From Nemophila menziesii (Eukaryota > Streptophyta > Magnoliopsida > Boraginales > Hydrophyllaceae): a DNA stretch of 64,000 nt. Position numbers and translations under genes: made by a program. The notes under the pieces were generated by a model. It ran no database searches. It worked only from the letters and a program-made list of their open reading frames with translations, and was not told where the DNA came from. Shown piece by piece: positions 52,276 through 64,000 of this stretch (position 1 is its first letter; each line of letters begins with the position of its first letter). Location of the stretch: NCBI GenBank assembly GCA_029959085.1, contig JARWIR010000018.1:496001-560000 (forward strand), given 5' to 3'.

Positions 52276-55200
52276 ACAACAATGAGAATCGAAACCTAAC
52301 ATAATATATTCAAACATAAGGCTGATTTTGAATTATCTACCATTTAGTTTATGGGGTATATGAAATATATTGAATGAGTGAATTTTTTTGAGAAGAACAA
52401 AAACTTTTATTTGTGTTTAGTTGTCATAGATCTATTGTATCCAAAAAATCTTTAATACCAAAATCACCAACCTTAACATGTCAAGATTTTATAAACAGAG
52501 TAGATTTGGAGTCTTGAGGTCTGGATGCACTATAACAAGGGTTGCATGTGTGCAGGTACTTCATACCCTCTGCAACATCGAGAGCCATTTCTATTCTTCT
52601 TTTTTATATGGTTATTTTGATCAGGCTAGCACATCGAGCGTACGTATATCATCAATACTACTTTTTGTTAAAATATATCATCAATACTATAAAATCGAAC
52701 CAAAAATAAAACCAAAGCATAGTAATTTAAGGAGTGTAGGTTTACTTAAGTAACTTCCCACTTTTACAAACTATATCTATCAAATAAACAAAAGATATAG
52801 TAAAATCTAGATTGGTCAATAAAAAAATAAAAATTAAGTAAATAAGTTCAATTAGTAGACCAACAAAGAAAGATAAATCAAGATAAAAATCTCTGAATAC
52901 CATTGTCAAACACCGTCAAAGGGACAAGATCCTGTGAAAGATTGTTTCTTCTTTTTAAACTTCTATGGTTGTTTAAATAGTAATCCACTTTGCAGCAAAT
53001 TGAACAAAAACGAAATGTTCCATCGATATGTTGTATCAGTGGCTGCTGTAGCAGATATTTGATCCAACTGTAAAAGGAATAAGTGATGGTTCATTGTTAG
53101 ACAAGTATTTCTGCAAGTAATTTTGACAATTATACATTTAATTACTATTATTTAACAACACACTTTTCGGTATAATTTTTATTCTCCTCTATCTACTACA
53201 CCAAGTAGAAAAGACATGGATGCATTTGTATTTTTTATCATATTTTAAATTAATAAGTATTTTCTTTTACCACTACTTGTATATCTAATTGAGTTGTATT
53301 CTCTATTTCTTTCAAAAGAAAATTAAATTTAACTAATAGTATACATATTATAGTTTTTTATGTTACTCTTTCTTAGTATGAATGTTTAGAATAAATGAAA
53401 ATAGTAGATTAAAAATTACAAATTTAAAAAATTGATATGATAAACTAAACCTCCAATGGAGTCGGAAATCAATAAATCATATTTTTTACATTATTCTTAC
53501 ATATTTTAAACTCTAAATAAAATTAATTAATAAAATAAAAAAAATATAATTTTAGTCTGAAACTTACCTTGTAGAAGAAATGTCATGACCAACGACCACT
53601 TATGAAATAATTTTCCTGTACGAATACTAATAAATTAAGACACAATATCATCTAAATATTATGTTTTAAGATCTAAATTTTTTCAAATAATTTAATTTCT
53701 AAAAATTAATATGTAAGACAAATAAATTAGAATGCATTCTAGTTAGTAAAATGTGTGCAGAATATACACACAACTATTAGGTAATAAAAAAAATACAGTC
53801 AAAAGAAATCACGTACCTGAAAGTGATATTATAGGCTGTAAATCTTAGATTTGGGTGTAGAAAAAAATATAAATAATATAATTATCTAAAAGAAAATATA
53901 AATCTAGATGTACAAATGAGACGAAAAAAACAATTTCTTCAAACTTTTTGTATGTTTAATCATAAAATTGTTGAATGAAAAAAATAATTCAATTTTTGAA
54001 GATTGTAAGAAATGAATAGACTAGGTGTATGATTATATTACGGCTTGACATAAATGAAGGCGTGATAAAATGAAAAACTAGGTCATAGAATTTTCCCAAA
54101 ATATTATAATCTTTCGTTGTTTTATGGGCCGAGCCTATTAGTTGAAATACATAAGAAAAATTAGACCATTTTCATTGGGCCATATATGTATGTCTAAATT
54201 GTGGTTTTTTATCTATTCAAATATAATTTTTAATATAAAATACTCTCCGCGTTTTAATTTATTTATGTGTAAATTTAATAAGATCTCTAATATTTTGCAA
54301 GTTGATTAAAAAATATAAAATTTAACGATATAATTTAGCTATCCATATATATGTTATTTTCCTTGTGATTGGGTCCTCAAACACATACTATAATATCTTG
54401 ATATAATTTTATAAACCAGATGAAAGAACAATGACCAATATCACGTATATATGTATGATAAAAAACTAATCTTATAAAAGTTTAATATACTATTATTTTA
54501 AAAATGTTATGATAATATGAGTATGGAGACAATTCTTACATAATTAATTTTAATTAATATTTATTAATCTAATCTTAATATTGGTAAAATTAACTATCCT
54601 TACTATGATTTGCCTACAAAATATAATAAATATATCTTTTGATATTTCATTCATTGATTATATTGAAAAACAAAAAGAAAAACTCTTTATTTGTTGAGAT
54701 ATCAGTTTTTATGAGAAATAATAAAGTCTTTGGGAAATGTATGACATGTATGCATAGATTTATTGAAAAGAAGTATACGAAAAATAAATAAATTTAACTT
54801 ATTTAAAAATATAAAGATGTATATGAAGATAAGGTTATATTGATTGGATGAGAACAAATCGTTATAATGTTGACTCAAACAATGAAATTATTAAGCATGA
54901 AAAGAAAAAAAGAAAATGACACTTTTTCTGTTTATGTTACCCTAGTTTTACATAATGTTAGGGTGATTAAGAATGAATAGAATGAGCGAGAGAAGGTTAT
55001 TATAATGATTGTACCAAAATAAAGATCTCTTAGTTTATTATTGATATGGAGAAATGACCAAACTTTTTCGAATAGTTTCCAAAATGGAAAGAAAAAATAT
55101 CGTACAAGTATAGAATATATAATTATTTAGATAAAATTTACATCCAATAATATCCCCATAACCAATGTTGAAACTAATATCTCTTCTTGGCCATCTATTA

Positions 55201-55354
55201 CATTGCACGTAACTAGTAGCCAAATATAATTTACATTTGATAAATTTATTAAAATTTATAAAAAGACAACTTGGTTAAATGTTATCTATGTTGGAGAACA
55301 ACAAATATAGTATACGTGTATATTTAGGGAAATAACAATAATATATGTGATAAA
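52276..55354 (+). repeat. Tandem array unit U9 (class B, 5' end cut)
   Basis: Ninth copy, 3079 bp. It resumes at the sequence equivalent to about 6838 in U2 (ACAACAATGAGAATCG), so the first ~1.5 kb of the unit is absent. Near 54330 about 80 bp are also missing relative to U2 (U2 about 8923-9003). It is otherwise closest to U2, and the LINE site is empty (near 55164). No gene recognised. Confidence 0.9.
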
Positions 55355-56324
55355 ATAGGTTTCTAAATCTTGCAACTATATAATTCATTTACAACGTACG
55401 ACTAAGAAAAATGGTTTGTTGTTGTGGGTTTATCTTAGTGTTAGTTCATCATAATGTCAAGGAAGTACATCACATAAATACATTGACGTGCAGGTAACAA
55501 TTGATTTTAGTCACATGGACAATTTATGGTCATCTACAAAAAATTAATTAAATCTTTTTGTAATAACTAGGAGATAATATAGACGGATAAAAAATTAACC
55601 TTAATATATCCTTTTATTAAGTTTACTTTTTAAATTGTAACAATAAGATTATAAATACAGTTATTACATTGAAAAGTTTATAAAAATATATTTAAAGGAA
55701 AGATAGACACATATATGTACATACAAAGTTTATTATACAACATTTATTTACTCATATTTTGAAAAATAATTAGTCGATGTGTGGAAAAATATAAAAATAA
55801 TTTCATAACAATAAATTACCCAAATTTGGTAACACTAGTTAAATACTATAATGTTACATAAGTGAAATATTGTGCTTGATATATAACAATTGAAACGAAC
55901 TTTAGATTCACATATTGCCTATTTTTAAAACCCATAAATCTTAACCAACAATTCTTTATTGAACCATTAAACCACTAAACCCTATAATACATAACCATTG
56001 AAAACACCTTTAGATTCACATATTAACCATTATCATTTAATATATATAAATAATATAAATAATATATAACAACTACTAATTTCTAAAATAATAAACTATT
56101 TGATTCATTTTTATAGCTCAAAAAGACTAAATCTTTTTAGTGTTCGTATATGTTTACTTTTTGCGTTACATATTTCTCGCAACATTATATTAAATCTATA
56201 AAAGTATAATTTATATGTATATCTAGATTTGTATTAATGAATTTAGAAGTAGGAATATCAATTTACAGTTAATTAATATTTATAAATGGACTCAAGACCA
56301 TTATGAGATTACTTCTTGTAACTA

Positions 56325-56351
56325 ATATATATATATATATATATATATATG
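56325..56351. repeat. (AT)n microsatellite
   Basis: U10 counterpart of 970-988, slightly longer than in U1. Confidence 0.93.
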
Positions 56352-59300
56352 GCTGATTTTATTTTAACAACTCATACACATAATATATAATACATACAAT
56401 AAGTAAAAATAAATTAACATGTGATACTATATGAAAACCAATTCAACACACTTTTATATATTATTTTTATATAACTTATGGTTTACAACTCTAAAAGTTA
56501 AAAATAAAACTGTTTTCTCTTATTAAGCTCCTCCAAAATTTAATATAGTTTTTCTCTTTATTTATTTCCAAAAGAAAATCGAATTGTACTAATAGTATAT
56601 AAGTCATAATATTTTATGTTATTTTTTCTCCACCCTTATTTTGAATAAAAAATATTACTAAGTAATGACTACAAAAGTTGAAAAAAACCCACACAATACT
56701 CCCATCATATCGTCTGGGTCATTAAAAAATCATATAGTTCATAATATTCATCCATGTTTAAAATGGATAATTACTAACACATTACATGAAGTATTTCCAA
56801 AAATGTTATTCCTCCCTAATTCTAAACAATACCAATTGACCTCACCCATTTAGTATACCTCGTCACGTAATGAAAATCTAACACTACTACATGGCTCCTA
56901 CAGTTGTACACGAAATACAAATTCACAATAAGGCAAAAAAACATGGACAAGCGCAAAACCATATGAAAATAAATACAATATCGGATCCAACAATACATTC
57001 AATTTGGATCCTCCTTCTCCAATTTAATTTATGTTTGACAACAATAAAAATCGAAACCTAACATAATATATTGAAACATAAGGCTGATTTTGAATTATCT
57101 AACTTTACATTTACGGGGTATATGAAATATATTGAATGAGTGAGAATTTTTGGAAAGAACAAAAATGTTTATTTGTGTTTAGTTGTCGAAGATCTATTGA
57201 ATCCACAAAAGCTCTAATACCAAAATCACCAACCTTTACATGTCAGATTTTATAAACAGAGTAGATTTGGAATCTTGAGGTCTCGATGCACTATAACAGG
57301 GTTGCACGTGTGCAGGTACTTCATACCCTTTGCCAAATCGAGAGCCATTTTTATTTTTCTTTTTTATATGGTTATTTTGATCAGGCTTGCACATCGATTA
57401 TATCATTAATACTATTTTTTTGTCAAAATATATCATCAATACTATAAAATGGAACCAAAAATAAAACCAAAAAATAGTAATAAGTTCAAAAGAAAAGGAC
57501 CAAAGCATAGTAATTTAAGCAGTATAGATTTACACTTAAGTATCTTCCCACTTTTACAAACTATATCTATCAAATAAACAAAAGGTATTGTATAATCTAG
57601 ATTGGTCAATAAAAAATAAAAAATTAAGTAAAGAAGTTCAATTACTGGACCAACAAAGAAAGATAAATCACGATAAAAATCTCTGAATACCATTGTCAAA
57701 CACCGTCAAATGGACAAGATCCTGTGAAAGATTGTTTCTTCTTTTTAAACTTCTATGGTTGTTTAAATAGTAATCCACTTTGCAATAAATTGAACAAAAA
57801 CGAAATGTTTCATCGATATGTTGTATCAGTGGCTGCTGTAGCAGATATTTGATCCAACTGCAAAAGGAATAAGTGACGGTTCATTGTTAGACAAGTATTT
57901 CTGAAGGTAATTTCGACCATTATACATTTAATTACTATTATTGAACAAAAAACTTTTCTGTATAATTTTTATTCTCCTCTTTCTACTACACCAAGTAGAA
58001 AAGACATGGATGCATATGTATGTTTTATAATATTTTAAATTAATAAGTATTTTCTTTTACCACTACTCGTACATCTAATTGAGTTTTATTCTCTATTTCT
58101 TTCAAAAGAAAATTAAATTTTACTAAAAGTACACATATTATAGTTTTTTATATTACTCTTTCTATGTATGAAAGTTTAGAATAAATGAAAATAGTAGATA
58201 AAAAGTTACAAATTTAAAAAATTGATATGATAAACTAAACCTCCAATTGAGTCGGAAATCAATAAATCATATTTTTTACATTATTCTTATATATTTTAAA
58301 CTCTAAATATAATTTATATTTATGTCAAATTATAAATAAAATTAATTAATAAAAGTATAAAAATATATTTTTAGTCTAAAACTTACCTTCTAGATGAAAT
58401 GTCATGACCAACGACCACTTGTGAAATCATTTTCATGTACGAATACTAATAAATTAAGATCACAATATCATCAAAATATTATGTTTTAAGATCTAAATTT
58501 TTTCAAATAATGTGATTTCTAAGAATTAATATGTAAGACAAATAAATAAGATTGCATTCTAATTATTAAAAGGTGTGCAGATTATACACAAAACTATTAG
58601 GTAATACAAAAAAAATACATTCAAAAGAAATCACGTACCTGAAAGTGATATTATAGATCGTAAATCTTAGATTTGGGCGTAGAAAAAAACATAAATAATA
58701 TAATTATCTAAAAGAAAATATAAATCTAGATGTACAAATGAGATGAAAAAATCAATTTCTTCTTTAATTTCACCTCTAGTAATCTAAATATCTCTTCAAA
58801 CTTTTTGTAGGTTTAATCATAAAATTGTTGAATGAAAAAAAATTATTCGATTTTTGAAGACTGTAAGAAATGAATAGACTAGGTGTATGATTATATTACT
58901 ATGCTTGAGATAAATGGAGGCGTGATAAAAATGAAAAACTAGGTCCAGCCTATTAGTTGAAATACATAAGAAAAATTAGACCATTTTCATTGGGCCATAT
59001 ACGTATGTCTAAATTGTGGTTTTTTATCTATTCGAATATAATATTTAATATAAAATACTCTCGTATTTTAATTTATTTATGTGTAAAATTTATAAGATCC
59101 CTAATATTTTGCAAGTTGAAAAATAAATATATAATTTAACGATATAATTATTTTAGTATTTGTTAACGGATTACGTTGATATAAATGTCTTAGTAGAACT
59201 AGGAAAAAATTAGTTCCATTAGAATTTAGCTATCCAGATATAAGTTATTTTCCTTGTGACTGGGTCCTCAAACACATACTATATTATCTTGATATAATTT

Positions 59301-60058
59301 TATAAACCAGATGATAGAACAATGAACAATATCACGTATATATGTATGATGAAAAACTAATCTTACAGAAGTTTAATATACTATTATTTTAAAAATATTT
59401 ATGATAATATGAGTATGGAGACAATTCTTACATAACTAATTTTAAATAATATTTATTAATCTAATCTTAAATTAAATATCCTTATTATGATTTGCCTAAA
59501 AAATATAATATATATCTTTTGATATTTTATTCATTGATTATATTGAAAAACAATAAGAAAAACTCTTTATTTGTTGAGATATCGGTTTTTATGAGAAATA
59601 ATAAAGTCTTTGGGAAATGTATGACATGTATGCATATATTCATTGGAAAGAAGTTTATGAAAAATAAATAAATTTAACTTATTTAAAAAATATAAAGATG
59701 TATATGAAGATAAGGTTATATTTATAGGATGAGAACAAATCGTTATAATGTTGACTCGAACGTTGAATTTATTGAGCATGAAAAGAAAAAAAGAAAATGA
59801 CACTTTTTCCGTTTATGTTACCCTAGTTTTACATAATGTTAGGGTGATTAAGAATGAATAGAACGAGCGTGAGAAGGTTATTAAAATGATTGTACCAAAA
59901 TAAAGATCTCTTAGTTTATTATTGATATGAAGAAATGACCAAATTTTTTAGAATAGTTTCCAAAATTGAAAGAAAAAATATCGTACAAGTATAGAATATA
60001 TAATTATTTAGATAAAATTTACATCCAATAATAGCCACATAACCAATATTGAAACTAA

Positions 60059-60505
60059 GGAGAAGAGAATGATGGTGAGTCTAATGATAACTTCTTACAT
60101 TTATGTTGTATGGAGGCAGAGGAATGAAATTGATCACGGTGGGGTGACTTTGAATGAAGAACAAATATTGGGGCGAATTTGCGAAATGGTAAAGATGAAG
60201 ACTAGTACTAAGTGCTTAAAGAATGTGAAAGTTATAAAGATGGCTGAGAATTTAGTTAGTTAACTTCAATTTGTAAGGTGTCTATTGGGCTTATTTCTTG
60301 TAATAGTTAATATTTTTTGGGCCGAGTAGATTAAGTCATGTTTTGTAATGAAGGGCTTATTTTCCTTCTTTAAGTTGTAATGTTTAATGGGCTTACAAGG
60401 TATAATACCCATGCTTGGGCAAATGCTTGTAACTCATAGGTTTGTAAGGATTCTGAAGTTGATTTTTAAATGAAAAAGTTTATTTTGATGATCAAAAAAA
60501 AAAAA
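60059..60505 (+). mobile_element. 5'-truncated LINE insertion in U10 (same event as in U1)
   Basis: Same element at the same site as 4695-5143, with the same 11-bp flanking duplication ATTGAAACTAA (60048-60058 and 60506-60516). The A tract is slightly shorter. Identity of site, truncation point and flanks shows that one insertion was copied by duplication of the surrounding array, not two independent insertions. Confidence 0.88.
60069..60263 (+). pseudogene. C-terminal tail of a LINE reverse-transcriptase protein (copy)
   Basis: 64 codons, differing from the U1 copy by two residues (IDHGG for INHGG, and EEQILG for EEKILG). Same ending MAENLVS-stop. Only the extreme C-terminus is present, so it is inert. 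Confidence 0.75.
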
Positions 60506-60693
60506 ATTGAAACTAATATCTCTTCTTGGCCATCTATTACATTGCACGTAACTAGTAGCCAAACATAATTTACATTTGATAAATTTGTTAAAATTAATAA
60601 AAAGACAACTTGATTAAATGTTATCTCGGTTGGAGAACAACAAAGATAGTATACATGTATAGTTAGGGAAATAACAATAATATATGTGATACA

Positions 60694-61469
60694 ATAGGTT
60701 TCTAAATCTTCCAACTATATAATTCATTTACAACGTACGACTATGAAAAATGGTTTGTCGTTGTGGGTTTATCTTAGTGTTAGTTCATCGTAATGTCAAG
60801 GAAGTACATCACATATATAAATTGGCGTGCAGGTAACGATTGATTTTAGTCACATGTACAAACTATGGTCATCTACAAAAAATTAATTGAGATCTTTTTG
60901 CAATAAATAGGAGATAATATAGACAGATAAAAAAATAACATTAATATATCGTTTTGTGGAGTTTACTTTTTAAATTGTAACATTAAGATTATAAATACAG
61001 TTGTTACATTGAAAAGTATATAAAAAGACATCTAAAGGAAAGATAGACACATATATGTACATACAAAGTTTATTATACCACATTCATTTACTCAAATTTT
61101 AAAAAATAATTAGTTGATGTGTGGGAAAAAATAATCATTGAAAACAACTTTAGATTCACATATAAACAATTATCATTTAATATATATATATATATATAAA
61201 ATATAGATAATATATAACTATTACTAATTTCTAATATAATCAACCATTTAATTCATTTTTATAGCTCAAAAAGACTAAATCTTGTTAGTGTTAGTATATG
61301 TTTACTTTTTGTGTTACATAGTTCTCGCAACATTATATTAAATCTATCAAGGTATAATTTATATGTATATCTAGATTTGTATTAATAAATTTTGATGTAG
61401 GAAGAACAATTTACAGTTAATTAATATTTATAAATGGACTCAAGGCCATCATGATTTTACTTCTTGTAG

Positions 61470-61519
<50 letters not shown>

Positions 61520-64000
61520 TGATTTTATTTTAACAACTCATACACATAATATAATACATACAATAAGTAAGAATAAATTAACATGTGATACTATATGAAA
61601 AACTAATCCAACACACTTTAATATATTATTTTTATATAACTTATGTTTTTTAAACGCTAAAAGTTAAAAATAAATTTGTTCTTTCTTATTAAGCTCCTCC
61701 AACATTTAATATAGTTTTTCGCTTTATTTATTTCTAAATGAAAATCGAATTGTACTAATACTGCATAACTTATAATATGTTATGTTATTTTTTCTCCACC
61801 CATAATTTGAATAAATTTTTTTATTAAGTAATGATTATCAAAATTGAAAAAAACCTACATGATATACTCCCATCATATCGTTTGGGTCATCAACAAATCA
61901 TATACTTTAAATATTCGTCAATAGTTAAGATGGATAATTACTAACACATTACATGAAGTATTTCCAAAAATGTTATACCTTCGAAATTCTAAACAATACC
62001 AATTGACCTCCCACGTTTCGTATAACCCGTCACGTAATGAAAATCCAACAATACTACATGGCTCCTACAGTTGTACGCGTAATACAAATTCACAATAAGC
62101 CAAAAAAATGGACAAGCACAAAACCACGATCGATGAAAATAAATACAATATTGGATCCAACAATACATTCAATTTGGATCCTCCTTCTTCAATTTCATTT
62201 ATGGCTGACAACAATGAGAATCGAAACCTAACATTATATTGAAACATAAGGCTGGTTTTGAATTATCTACCATTTAGTTTATGGGGTATATGAAATATAT
62301 TGAATGAGTAAATTTTTTTGAGAAGAACAAAAACTTTTATTTGTGTTTAGTTGTCATAGATCTATTGTATCCACAAAATCTTTAATACCAAAATCACCAA
62401 CCTTAACATGTCAGATTTTATAAACAGAGTAGATTTGGAGTCTTGAGGTCTGGATGCACTATAACAGGGTTGCATGTGTGCAGGTACTTCATACCCTCTG
62501 CCAACTCGAGGGCCATTTCTATTCTTCTTTTTTATATGGTTATTTTGATCAGGCTAGCACATCGAGCGTACGTATATCATCAATACTATTTTTTGTTAAA
62601 ATATATCATCAATACTATAAAATCGAACCAAAAATAAAACAAAAAATAGAAATAAGTTAAAAAGAAAAGGACCAAAGCATAGTAATTTAAGGAGAGAGGT
62701 TTACTTAAGTAACTTCCCACTTTTACAAACTATATCTATCAAATAAACAAAAGGTATTGTATAATCTAGATTGTTCAATAAAAAATAAAAAATTAAGTAA
62801 AGAAGTTCAATTACTGGACCAACAAAGAAAGATAAATCACGATAAAAATCTCTGAATACCATTGTCAAACACCGTCAAATGGACAAGATCCTGTGAAAGA
62901 TTGTTTCTTCTTTTTAAACTTCTATGGTTGTTTAAATAGTAATCCACTTTGCAATAAATTGAACAAAAACGAAATGTTTCATCGATATGTTGTATCAGTG
63001 GCTGCTGTAGCAGATATTTGATCCAACTGCAAAAGGAATAAGTGACGGTTCATTGTTAGACAAGTATTTCTGAGGTAATTTCGACCATTATACATTTAAT
63101 TACTATTATTGAACAAAAAACTTTTCTGTATAATTTTTATTCTCCTCTTTCTACTACACCAAGTAGAAAAGACATGGATGCATATGTATGTTTTATAATA
63201 TTTTAAATTAATAAGTATTTTCTTTTACCACTACTCGTACATCTAATTGAGTTGTATTCTCTATTTCTTTCAAAAGAAAATTAAATTTTACTAAAAGTAC
63301 ACATATTATAGTTTTTTATATTACTCTTTCTATGTATGAAAGTTTAGAATAAATGAAAATAGTAGATAAAAAGTTACAAATTTAAAAAATTGATATGATA
63401 AACTAAACCTCCAATTGAGTCGGAAATCAATAAATCATATTTTTTACATTATTCTTATATATTTTAAACTCTAAATATAATTTATATTTATGTCAAATTA
63501 TAAATAAAATTAATTAATAAAAGTATAAAAATATATTTTTAGTCTAAAACTTACCTTCTAGATGAAATGTCATGACCAACGACCACTTGTGAAATCATTT
63601 TCATGTACGAATACTAATAAATTAAGATCACAATATCATCAAAATATTATGTTTTAAGATCTAAATTTTTTCAAATAATGTGATTTCTAAGAATTAATAT
63701 GTAAGACAAATAAATAAGATTGCATTCTAATTATTAAAAGGTGTGCAGATTATACACAAAACTATTAGGTAATACAAAAAAAATACATTCAAAAGAAATC
63801 ACGTACCTGAAAGTGATATTATAGATCGTAAATCTTAGATTTGGGCGTAGAAAAAAACATAAATAATATAATTATCTAAAAGAAAATATAAATCTAGATG
63901 TACAAATGAGATGAAAAAATCAATTTCTTCTTTAATTTCACCTCTAGTAATCTAAATATCTCTTCAAACTTTTTGTAGGTTTAATCATAAAATTGTTGAA
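60694..64000 (+). repeat. Tandem array unit U11 (B-to-A chimera, runs off window)
   Basis: Eleventh copy, incomplete at the window edge. The first ~2 kb match U2 (long AT tract at 61473-61515, missing ~250 bp block, TTTACTTAAGTAACTTCCC near 62700). From about 62755 onward it matches U1/U10. It shares the TTTTCATGTACG variant with U10 (63599), so the 3' part probably came from U10 or a close relative. Confidence 0.92.
61473..61515. repeat. (AT)n microsatellite, expanded
   Basis: 43 bp of AT in U11, matching the expanded state in U2 (6104-6147) and supporting common descent of these two unit starts. Confidence 0.94.

Larger units (their letters stand above)
55355..60693 (+). repeat. Tandem array unit U10 (class A, duplicate of U1 with LINE)
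   Basis: Tenth copy, 5339 bp, almost base-for-base U1, including the truncated LINE at the same site. Differences are isolated substitutions (for example TTTTCATGTACG near 58430 where U1 has TTTTCCTGTACG) and AT-tract length (56325-56351). It carries no gene apart from the LINE remnant. Confidence 0.94.

Overview
The window looks like nuclear DNA of a flowering plant. It is very AT-rich, it carries a 5'-truncated plant LINE and a CACTA-type transposon terminus, and the only recognisable protein-coding pieces are fragments of plant chromatin genes: a chromomethylase (CMT, BAH domain plus methyltransferase motif I) and an EMF1-like protein. The species cannot be named from the sequence. There are no tRNA, rRNA, CRISPR or bacterial-type features.

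Nearly everything is one head-to-tail array of a 4.7-5.3 kb non-coding unit, about eleven copies, all in the same orientation. I phase them on a conserved start (ATAGGTTTCTAAATC followed by TTCATTTACAACGTACGACT). Units: U1 1-5331, U2 5332-10021, U3 10022-14918, U4 14919-19821, U5 19822-24531, U6 24532-31741, U7 31742-39022, U8 39023-about 45062 (cut), U9 about 52276-55354 (5' cut), U10 55355-60693, U11 60694-window end. By eye they form sequence classes: A (U1, U10, first parts of U3/U4), B (U2, U9, first part of U11) and C (U6-U8). U3, U4, U5 and U11 are mosaics, which implies repeated unequal crossing-over or conversion. U1 and U10 share the same LINE insertion, so at least 7 kb was duplicated after that insertion.

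U6, U7 and U8 are longer (about 7.2 kb) because each has an internal partial duplication (about 1.1 kb) and a 1.4 kb insert. The insert is an inverted repeat of chromomethylase sequence. The left arm (+) has motif I, then the BAH domain; the right arm (-) is motif I fused in frame to BAH. A transcript across it would fold into a long hairpin whose stem is chromomethylase sequence. The three copies have centres of 15 nt (U7), 24 nt (U8) and 1 nt (U6), and show marker exchange between arms. This is the most interesting object in the window: a triplicated, natural hairpin locus matching a DNA-methylation gene, with the potential to make small RNAs against it. No catalytic core is present, so none of these pieces can be a methyltransferase.

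Between U8 and U9 lies about 7.2 kb of unrelated DNA (45063-52275). It holds a two-exon EMF1-like gene (185 aa when spliced), about 3 kb without recognisable genes, a truncated CACTA end, a promoter-like stretch, and a 565-617 bp direct repeat at its two ends. The layout fits one full period of a tandemly duplicated (or circularised) EMF1-like locus joined into the array.

The many 60-110 codon open frames inside the units look like by-products of copy similarity and are not called as genes.
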